This document shows positions 56,058-64,000 of a stretch of DNA of 64,000 bases, in pieces. A program made the position numbers and the translations under genes. Within the stretch, counting starts at the first letter, position 1, and every line of letters begins with the position of its first letter. The notes below the pieces were generated by a model. The model made no database searches and was not told the origin of the DNA. It was given only the letters and a program-made list of their open reading frames with translations. The DNA is from Echiichthys vipera (Eukaryota > Chordata > Actinopteri > Perciformes > Trachinidae), in contig OY829650.1 in assembly GCA_963691815.1 (NCBI GenBank), positions 2,143,826 through 2,207,825 on the forward strand, read 5' to 3'.

Positions 56058-57355
56058 CCTGTTTTGTGCTCATTTTGTTTCTCTTTGTACTCATTTTATG
56101 TCCATTTGTAGTTGTTTTTTGTGTCTTCGTAATCATTTTGCATCTATTTTTAGTCATTTTGCATCTTTCTGTGGTGGTTTTGCATCTATTTTTAGTCATT
56201 TTGCATCTTTTTGTGGTGGTTTTGCACCTATTTTTAGTCATTTTGCATCTTTTTGTGGTGGTTTTGCATCTATTTTTAGTCATTTTGCATCTTTTATGGT
56301 GGTTTTGCATCTATTTTTAGTCATTTTGCATCTTTTTGTGCTGGTTTTGCATCTATTTTTAGTCATTTTGCATCTTTTTGTGGTGGTTTTGCATCTATTT
56401 TTAGTCATTTTGCATCTTTTTGTGGTGGTTTTGCATCTATTTTTAGTCATTTTGCATCTTTTTGTGCTGGTTTTGTATCTATTTTTAGTAATTTTGCATC
56501 TTTTTGTGTTGGTTTTGCATCTATTTTTAGTAATTTTGCATCTTTTATGGTGGTTTTGCATCTATTTTTATTCATTTTGCATCTTTTTATGGTGGTTTTG
56601 CATCCATTTAAAGTCATGTTGCATCTTTTTGTGCTGGTTTTGCATCTATTTTTAGTCATTTTGCATCTTTTTGTGGTAGTTTTGCATCTATTTTTAGTCA
56701 TTTTGCATCTTTTTGTGCTGGTTTTGCATCTATTTTTAGTCATTTAGCATCTTTTTGTGGTGGTTTTGCATCTATTTTTAGTCATTTTGCATCTTTTTGT
56801 GGTGGTTTTGCATCTATTTTTAGTCATTTTGCATCTTTTTGTGGTGGTTTTGCATCTATTTTTAGTCATTTTGCATCTTTTTGTGCTGGTTTTGCATCTT
56901 TTTTTAGTCATTTTGCATCTTTTTGTGCTGGTTTTGCATCTATTTTTAGTCATTTTGTATCTTTTTGTTGTAGTTTTGCATCTACTTTTAGTAATTTTAC
57001 CTCTTTTTGTGGTGGTTTTGCATCTATTTTAAGTCATTTTGCATCTTTTTGTGGTGGTTTTGCATCTATTTTTAGTCATTTTGCATCTTTTATGGTGGTT
57101 TTGCAGCTATTTTGTTTCTCTTTGTGGTCATTTTAAGTCCATTTTAAGTTGTTTTGCATGTGTCAGTTATTGTTTTGCATCTATTTTTAGACATTTTGGA
57201 TCTTTTTGTGGGGGTTTTGCATCGAATTTTAGTCATTTTACATTTCTATGTCATCGTTTTGTTTTTCTCTGTGGTCATTTTATATCTATTTTTAATCGTT
57301 TTGCATGTCTGTCATCATTTTTTGTCTCTTTGTGGTGGTTTTGCATCCCTATAAT
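56058..57355 (+). repeat. 42-bp (2 x 21) minisatellite, about 30 double units
   Basis: Unit: gcatctatttttagtcattt, tgcatctttttgtggtggtt, tt. The two 21-bp halves are themselves related (each ends in TTTT and contains gcatct). The ends, before 56150 and after 57100, are more diverged. Its complement resembles the 41-42-bp unit in the hAT element at 62428 (actaaaaacagatgaaaaca, ccacaaaaacatgacaaaac). The long open frames (110-185 codons on both strands) come from the unit length. Confidence 0.93.
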
Positions 57356-57365
57356 ATTTTTTTTT

Positions 57366-57447
57366 CACTTAATCAGCCCCTGGCCGGTGCCCTGTAGGCA
57401 CATTCAGTAATCCATCCATCCATTATTTGCAGACTCATTGACTTTTA
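57366..57447 (+). repeat. 80-bp segment shared with 53088-53165
   Basis: Near-identical partner of 53088-53165, lying immediately after the 42-bp array. Confidence 0.75.
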
Positions 57448-57454
57448 TACTTTT

Positions 57455-57540
57455 AACCATCACTATCTCTCTGCTTTGGCAGATCGTCAACACGTTCTGA
57501 TCCTTCACCATCTAATATCGTCATAATCGCCCACTCCTCA
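57455..57540 (-). mobile_element. hAT-like terminal fragment shared with 48336-48420
   Basis: Complement of the 48.3-kb fragment; its end 'cataatcgcccactcctcag' looks like a decayed terminus. Confidence 0.45.
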
Positions 57541-58258
57541 GGTGTATAGGAGGACAAATAGATGGAGGGACACAGAGAGAGGGATTCAAGGATGAGTGGG
57601 AGATGATGACAGGTGGAGACCACATCCAGGACGGGCTGGAGGGATAGACGGGGGATAAACAGGTCAGTGTGCCTCGTTAAAGTTGGATCAGGGAGTAAGC
57701 TGGGCAGGTAATTGTTTGCTTCCGAATGGCACGGACTGGCCCGACCCTGCTCGGCCCGGCTTGGCCCACGGACCCTGGAGCTCTCTGACTCTTTAACCCA
57801 TACGCTGCCGGGGCCGCTCTGGCACAGATGGCTGGACTGAACAGATGCTGCAGGATTAGCTGCTGGTTGTTTGTCCTAAAATGACAGTGAAAGCTTTCTG
57901 AGACTTCCAGTCGACTCACTGGTGCAAGGACAGAAGATGTGATGCGTCCGGGTGAATACCAATAAGGTAACGGGATTAGAGGGAGTCTGGCTGTGAGAAT
58001 AACAGCTATATTCAGAAAGGTTCAGGTGTCAGTTTTGTGGCTGTCACTGGTGGGAAAGAGCTTTTTCATGGAGAGGATTTTCAAGATGGAGAGAAAAATC
58101 AATCAGCTCTGCAAAGGAATGTAAAAGAGGAGAGAGAGAGATTGTCACATGAAGCAGGGCGTGATGCATACTTTTTAATTTTCTTTAAACCAAGGAGCAA
58201 ATGTGTTCCTCAGCTGAAAAACATGTGTATAAATATCTTTGGGGGTGTAATCATGATC
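57541..58258. other. Unassigned sequence
   Basis: No gene or repeat recognised. Confidence 0.45.
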
Positions 58259-58418
58259 ATCTCATCTCATCTTGATACACTTATCCGGGGTTGGGTCGTG
58301 GGGGCAACAGCTGCCCAACAGCACCTCGTGCCCAGGCACCTCTCCAGCCACCTGTCCACACTCCATTCATGGTCCGCACAGGGACTCGAACCTATGGACT
58401 GAGCTACTACCGCCCCAC
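58259..58418 (-). mobile_element. Chimera: RTE-type tail joined to SINE family C
   Basis: The left part ('ctcatctcatcttgatacac', 'ttatccggggttgggtcgtg', 'ggggcaacagctgccc') is an RTE-like 3' end. It runs straight into the complement of SINE family C ('aacagcacctcgtgcccagg', 'gtccgcacagggactcgaac', 'ctatggactgagctactacc', 'gcccc'). The SINE's own tail and part of its body are missing. Confidence 0.65.
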
Positions 58419-58538
58419 AGGTTGCACTTCACTGTTTTTAGTCACAAATGCAAGTGAAACGGGCGCACTGTGGAGTTCTGTGATGTTGCTGTCTGATAAC
58501 AGTTGTAACAAGTTTCATTTTCAGTCAATTCAATCTTA

Positions 58539-59111
58539 GGGCGCACTCACACTGTCCTTCCGCACCGCGCCAAAACAGGTTTTTCGTCTTAAGCCTAGTG
58601 CGTTTGACCAGTGTGAGTGCACCCGCACCGCGCCTAGCTGTGGCCAGCTTGCCGTCCACGGCCCGTTTGGGAGAGGTGGGCTTTAGTAAAGCACGTTTGC
58701 ACGTGTACAAGCACGAGGCCTACGGCGGTTCTGAGGTCATTTCCTGTGCGCCTGTTGGGACGTAGAAAAAAGAAGGAGGGACCATGCGCGGACATTTCAA
58801 ACAATGGCGGTGAAAGGTTCACGTTGGTGTGATGCGGAGGTGGAGTGTTTACTGCAGATTTGGTCGATGAAAAGATTCAAAAACAGTCGACAAGACGCAC
58901 AAAAACTCAGAGGTCTACGGAAAGATCTGGAAACAAAGCCACGCATCGCCATGACGTCATCAATGCGTGTGACGTGTTACGGCGTGATGACGTATAGGCA
59001 GCAAGAAGCATTCTCCGAGGCCCAGGTAGTGTGAGTACAAACGGGCCTGGAGGGGGGGACAAGGACCCTAAAGCACAGGGCACGGGACGGACGCACAGTG
59101 GGAGGGCGCCC
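58539..59111 (+). mobile_element. PIF/Harbinger-like MITE, copy 14
   Basis: Both ends present. TTA at the left (58536-58538), TGA at the right (59112-59114). Open SANT-derived frame 58804-59034, AGA class. CRE palindrome at about 58953. Single 24-bp segment. Confidence 0.88.
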
Positions 59112-59114
59112 TGA

Positions 59115-60190
59115 GTTTTGGTGATATTTGTCCAGAAAACTAGACGAAGCCTACTTTACATTATGTTCTCTTCACACTTGGCACTCTGACGCTTGTCTGG
59201 TAAGTGGACCATGGGCATGACATGAACGCCTGGTGTCAGATTTGTCTCCTCCAGCTTGAAAATGTCAGCCAAATAAAATGAACTGGAATTTAAACAGATA
59301 TAACAGGCCAGTCCCTGGGTCTGACAGTCACTACACACACACACACTCAGAGCCAATAGTGTCTGCTGACTAATGAAGCAGAAATGCCAATAGACTCTTC
59401 TCTGAAGGCTGTTTGCTCTTCACTTAATGTGTAAACCAGATTTGTGACGGGTGATCAGCTTGTCTGCACGTTGGAAGGAAAACCAACCATTTAGTTAAGA
59501 TTTGATGAGAACAAAATGTCATTTAATGATCCCTGAGGGTTGAATGAGCAATCATGTCACACACACACACACACACAAAGATAGGGATTGGTTACATTTT
59601 GACTTAAATGTAATTAGCTGGAATAATATCTCCATCAGAGCCGCAATAAAATGGAACAAGTTGATAAAGGACGTCCCTGAAGATTACACCGACCGCTGAG
59701 GCTGATGGGGGGAAAAGCTGGAAACCGCTGAAGCACAATTTTCACTCTCATGCCAAATGAAACCCATCGGCAACAGCTCTGCCCAAATGTCTCCAGGGTG
59801 CCTGGGGAATCCCTCTGACCTTCAGTGGAAAGACGGAGAACGAGCTGAGGGAAGGAAAGTGATTCCGTGATCGATAAGTTAGCTCCGAGCCCGCAGCTCC
59901 TCTTTCTAATGGAGAGGCAGGGTTGCACACAGCAAAACAACTCACTCGCTGTGTTGAAGAGATAATGAGCAGATGCACGTTAATATAAGTGATATTTTTT
60001 TCTTGCTTCAGATGAGACAAAAGTGGGGCAAAGGTCAATGAGACAGATGCCGAGAAGTGCTGCCATGAAACTCCAGGCAAAGAACACAACTAATGAAAAC
60101 TGTGACGGACCCAAAGTGAGTTAAACGCTTCAACACACTATTCAATCATCTTCTGATCAAATTGTTCCTGAAGATAACTTTGCTAATTGC
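59115..60190. other. Unassigned sequence
   Basis: Short CA runs near 59333 and 59559-59577. Antisense frames of about 100 codons show no family likeness. Confidence 0.45.
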
Positions 60191-60236
60191 CCTGCGATAG
60201 ACTGGCGTCCGTCATTTTGCATCTCTGTGGTCATTT
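60191..60236 (+). repeat. Micro-mosaic: SINE D scrap plus 21-bp-minisatellite scrap
   Basis: 'cctgcgatagactggcgtcc' (SINE D) is joined to 'gtcattttgcatctctgtgg' and 'tcattt' (the 56-kb array unit). MITE copy 15 follows at once. Confidence 0.55.
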
Positions 60237-60237
60237 A

Positions 60238-60816
60238 GGGCGCACTCACACTGTCCGTCCGTACCGTGCCCAAACAGGTTCCACGGGTAAAGCCTAGTTT
60301 GTTTGACCAGTGTGAGTGCAACCGTACCGCGCCTAGCTGCGGCCAGCTTGCCGACCACGGAGCGTCTGGGAGAGGTGGGCTTTAGTAAAGCACGTTTGCA
60401 CGTGTACGAGCACGAGCACGAGGCCTACGGTGGTTCTGAGGTCATTTCCTGTGCGCCTGTTGGGACGTAGAAAAAAGAAGGAGGGACCATCCGCGGACAT
60501 TTAAAACAATGGCGGTGAAAGGTTCACGTTGGTGTGATGCGGAGGTGGAGTGTTTACTGCAGATTTGGTCGATGAAAAGATTCAAAAACAGTCGACAAGA
60601 CGCACAAAAACTCCGAGGTCTACGGAAAGATCTGGAAACAAAGCCACGCATCGCCACGACGTCATCAATGCGTGTGACGTGTTACGGCGTGATGACGTAT
60701 AGGCAGCAAGAAGCATTCGCAGAGGCCCAGGTAGTGTGAGTACAAACGGGCCTGGAGGGGGGGACAAGGACCCTAAAGCACGGGGCACGGTGCGGACGCA
60801 CAGTGGGAGTGCGCCT
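60238..60816 (+). mobile_element. PIF/Harbinger-like MITE, copy 15
   Basis: Both ends present, TTA on each side (60235-60237 and 60817-60819). Open SANT-derived frame 60509-60739, CGA class. The upstream ATG of the short overlapping frame is lost ('accatccgcgg'), and the CRE palindrome is CGACGTCA. Confidence 0.89.
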
Positions 60817-60819
60817 TTA

Positions 60820-62419
60820 GAGTCTCATGTTTTTTTCTGCATCATTTTGTGAGTCAAGACCCGGACCTTTGCGGCCCCGTGGCCCCACGCCCGGCAGGCC
60901 CGTTCAATAATCCATCCACGACCAGGAGGGAACTTTTGCATTCTGTTGATGACACATGGTGTGACTGTGAGCCGCCTACAGGATTCACATCTGTGTAAAC
61001 TAAATCAACCGTGGCCTTAAACACAACAGCCCGTCTCTAAAACCTCTTCCAACCGCCGAGCGCACGCACGACAAGAGGCTCCTACCTGCAGCCGGGCCTC
61101 TTGACGGATGATTTAAACTATAAAAGTGGGTTTTAAAATATTCAGTAACGTGTATAGAAAGGTGAATCATGAATTATTAAAGAAGGCATTATAATGAGTG
61201 CCATTAAACCTCTCTCGCCTCGTCCTCGGCGGAGCCATAAAAACACACTGCCGTGCAAATATAGCCTTTCATTTTCCCATAGCTGTGAAAATACGGACGT
61301 TCGACATTCAGCTACAGTTACAGATGACGTGTTGTGACATTTGGTCAGCTGTGAGACGCCGAATGAGCCTGAAACGGCACTTAAACGCTCTTCTTTGAAA
61401 CAGCGTAGTTGCACATTATAGAGTAGGGTATCCATATAGTGTTTAATGGACGCTTTCATCTGGAACACCTCGCAGTTCATCGAATGCACACATTTTACGA
61501 CCCCCTCCGGGAGGAATTGAACCAGTGGTGCTGTAATCTGCTCCTTACTGAGCTCCAGCACACAGAGAACAAAGCCTTCAATTGCATCTGTACAATAAAT
61601 CATCACTGCCGTCCAATGAACACCACATATCTCTAAAGCGTTAACGAAACGCCATCGTGTCTGCGTTCACCATATCCTCTGGGGGCGCCCCCCAGCGGGG
61701 TTGAATTTCAGCACCTACGTCTCCTTTGTGTCTGTGAGCCCAAACGAGAATCTCAACACTGATTGGCCGTCGTTCAGGCGTTAGACGCGTGTTTAATCCT
61801 GCTTAAAAACCAATGAATCACCTCCGTACATCAACTTTGATCTTGTGTGTATCGCGGCCATCGTGTGCTCTCTGAACACAGCTTCAGAGGGTTTGATCTG
61901 CCTCCATCTTGATGCCCAAATATCTCGCCACCTAGTTTAAAAATGCTGTCCAGTCCCCCTACCCCCCACCCCCAACCCCCTTCCCCCTCCCCCAACACCA
62001 GATACAAAAGGTAAATTCACTTTGCATGAACAGGCAAAGTGACAGAAGTCTCAATGACGTTAGCTCCGACGCAGAGGTCACATCCGTCACCAGGGGAGAA
62101 GACAGTGGCGCTGCACTGAGCCCAAACGCCATCTGCCATCAGGACTCCATAGCACAGTGGTTAACAAAGCTTCCATCAGAGCCCTGAAGTAAAGAGATCT
62201 ATCCTGGGAAAAATCATTATCTAACCACTCTGGAAAAGGCAGCTAGTAGCATGAAGAAGAGTCTGGGGGATTGATTTCCCAACACATTTGGTAGCCGTCC
62301 TTTTCGGACACAATTTGGATCGGGGGTTCTGATGCAGAGTTTCCAATGGGAAGGAAATGCTGGCAGTTCTTCACTGAACACGGAGACGCTAGGGTTTCTA
62401 ACTGGAGCTGAAGATGTTG
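60820..62419. other. Unassigned sequence with a C-run tract
   Basis: The longest open frame outside repeats (61606-61142, 154 codons, minus strand) has no recognisable motif. C-rich runs are at 61955-61993. No gene supported. Confidence 0.45.
61955..61993 (-). other. Potential G-quadruplex on the minus strand
   Basis: At least six runs of four or more C on the plus strand, separated by one or two bases; the minus strand therefore has closely spaced G-runs. Confidence 0.6.
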
Positions 62420-62427
62420 CTTTAGAT

Positions 62428-63148
62428 CAGGGGGGTCAAACTCCGGCCCGTGGGCCAAATCTGGCCCGCGGTGTAATTATATTTGGCGCCTAAGATCATA
62501 TCAAGGTTCTGTGAGAGCTGGCCCACGAGTATAAAGCACATACACGTCTATTTTTCTGTTAGCAAACATGAGCATCCATGCTACCAGTCTCTGCAGACAC
62601 ACTGAATCCACCCCTCCCCAAAAACGACCCAAAGAAAGATGGAGGACAGGAGCGTTCAGCAGCGGTGATGAAACAACTAAAAACAGACGCCAAACAACAC
62701 AAAAAGTGAAAAAACGACTAAAAACAGACACAAAACACCACAAAAACATGACAAAACGACTAAAAACAGATGAAAACACCACAAAAACATGACAAAACGA
62801 CTAAAAACAGATGAAAACACCACAAAAACACGACAAAACGACTAAAAACAGATGAAAACACCACAAAAACGACCCAAAGAAAGATGGAGGACAGGAGCTT
62901 TCAGCAGATGATCTGTGTCTGAAGGTAAAGAGCTGTTTGTCACCGTGGCTGTAACCAAAGAATCAAACAGAAGAAACACCACGACAAGAACAAGGAGCTG
63001 CACTGGAAAGGTTCAACGTTACACATCTGGAGAGAAGGGAACACATGCACATTGGCACTCTGCAGGTTTTAGTAAATATTGAGTTTGGCTGCAACTTTTT
63101 CCCAGTTTTTAAATTTGGCCCACTGTGAATTGGAGTTTGACACCCCTG
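62428..63148. mobile_element. hAT non-autonomous element, intact ends, internal minisatellite
   Basis: The ends caggggggtcaaactccggc and gagtttgacacccctg are inverted. Flanks ctttagat at 62420-62427 and 63149-63156 are an exact 8-bp duplication. At 721 bp it has no transposase. A 'gaaagatggaggacaggagc' segment occurs on both sides of the internal array (about 62635 and 62880), so the array lies inside a short direct repeat. Confidence 0.92.
62686..62870 (+). repeat. 41-42-bp minisatellite inside the hAT element, about 4 units
   Basis: Unit: gacaaaacgactaaaaacag, atgaaaacaccacaaaaaca, t. It resembles the complement of the 56-57 kb unit and, more distantly, the 21-bp units at 30.4 and 33.4 kb. 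Confidence 0.9.
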
Positions 63149-63156
63149 CTTTAGAT

Positions 63157-63372
63157 GGAGAACACAAACAGAAAGACACCTAACACGGACTTGTTCTGTC
63201 TGTGCGGGACTCTCACCCCAGACCGCCTGATCTGATCTGATCTGAATGCTGCTAAAGCTTAACCCACGTGAGGTGGACATTTGTGGTTGTGAAGGAAACA
63301 TCTCCACTGTTTTGAGGATTTTGTGACAGGCTAAGCAGCGCTCTACGAGGCTGAACAATTAAGCCAGTGTGG
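63157..63372. other. Unassigned sequence
   Basis: No gene or repeat recognised. Confidence 0.45.
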
Positions 63373-63382
63373 AAGTGCAATA

Positions 63383-63777
63383 GTCATGACCGAAAGAACA
63401 AGGTCGCGGGTACAAGCGTGTGAAATGTGTTTCCTCAGGAGGGGGGCTGGAGTCTCCCTTAGAGAGAGGGGGAGAAGTTCAGCATCCGTGAGGAACTCGG
63501 AGTAGAGCCGCTGCTCCTTAGTGTTGAAAGGAGCCAGTTGAGGTGGTTCAGGATCATCTGGTAAGGATGAACCCTGGGCGCCTCCCTAGGGAGGTGTTCC
63601 AGGCACGTCCAGCTGGGAGGAGGCCTCGGGGAAGACCCAGGACCAGGTGGAGAGATTAGATCTCCACACTGGCCTGGGAACGCCTCAGGATCCCCCAGTT
63701 AGAGCTGGTTAATGTGGCCCGGGAAAGGGAAGTTTGGGGTCCCCTGCTAAAGCTGCTGCCCCCGCGCACCCCCGGAT
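63383..63777 (+). mobile_element. RTE/Rex3-type LINE 3' end with 10-bp flanking repeat
   Basis: Flanks aagtgcaata at 63373-63382 and 63778-63787. It starts at 'gtcatgaccgaaagaacaag' and runs to 'cacccccggat' with no ATGAG tail. The coding blocks are as in the other copies. Confidence 0.87.
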
Positions 63778-63952
63778 AAGTGCAATAAATGGCAGTTCCT
63801 TGAACGCACACTTGAAAAAAAGTGAGTTAATTCACCGTACATGTTAAAAAGCCAAACACACCACCAGGTAAATAATGGAGCCATTCATGAGTCAACGTCA
63901 CTGACAGTCAGGCTGGACCCACATATATTCTAATATATGCTCGTTGTGTGGG

Positions 63953-63997
63953 TCTCTCCCTCTCTCTCTCTCTCTCTCCCTCCCTCTCCCTCTCCAA
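63953..63997. repeat. (CT)n low-complexity tract
   Basis: CT and CCCT runs continuing to the end of the window. Confidence 0.9.
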
Positions 63998-64000
63998 CAC

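Noticed and set aside
56002..57410. Leu/Val-rich frames resembling membrane proteins and Lys/Cys-rich antisense frames
   Set aside because: Products of the 42-bp minisatellite; overlapping frames on both strands are open.
61142..61606. 154-codon minus-strand frame, the longest outside repeats
   Set aside because: No recognisable motif, no promoter or splice context; a frame this long can arise by chance in 64 kb.

Overview
This window is gene-poor, repeat-dense vertebrate DNA, most likely from a teleost fish. I base that on the mix of elements: 5'-truncated RTE/Rex3-type LINEs, an L2-type LINE fragment, Penelope-like elements with a GIY-YIG endonuclease remnant, several tRNA-derived SINEs, hAT and PIF/Harbinger non-autonomous DNA transposons, and many long CA/GT microsatellites. 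Nothing looks bacterial or viral. No complete host gene is visible. The only plausible host coding sequence is one small signal-peptide-type exon at 54178-54223.

The dominant resident is a roughly 580-bp PIF/Harbinger-like MITE present 15 times (1460, 3859, 18743, 24563, 26658, 30271, 33066, 34236, 40529, 41780, 43851, 46728, 54253, 58539, 60238). Ten copies have both ends. Seven of these have matching 3-bp target duplications (TAA, TTA, TAT or TGA) and three have flanks differing at one base. Each fuller copy carries the start of a Myb/SANT-like gene whose helices now lie in three different reading frames. Most also carry a palindromic CRE site (TGACGTCA).

Layout. 0-12 kb: RTE end, hAT elements, MITEs, SINEs and a CA/GT cluster. 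12-18 kb: RTE copies (two with 11-bp target duplications) and a local spaced duplication. 18-27 kb: MITEs, a 31-bp minisatellite split by a SINE, and a possible transposon protein remnant. 28-34 kb: a Penelope fragment, a 12/48-bp satellite with a 240-codon open frame, and two 21-bp minisatellites that abut broken MITEs. 34-38 kb: an L2 fragment and two RTE copies with clear target duplications. 38.1-39.85 kb: a tandem array built from a tRNA-derived SINE. 40-48 kb: MITEs, a SINE and an RTE copy. 49.2-50.6 kb: a TIR element with 14 internal 59-bp repeats. 51-54 kb: three Penelope-like insertions with inverted ends and 12-14-bp target duplications. 54.1-54.3 kb: the candidate exon. 56-57.4 kb: a 42-bp minisatellite. 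58-64 kb: MITEs, an intact hAT element containing the same 42-bp minisatellite, and an RTE copy.

The long open frames in the satellites and polypurine tracts are products of repeat unit length or base composition and are not annotated as genes. Family names come from remembered hallmarks (termini, target duplications, protein motifs), not from a database search.
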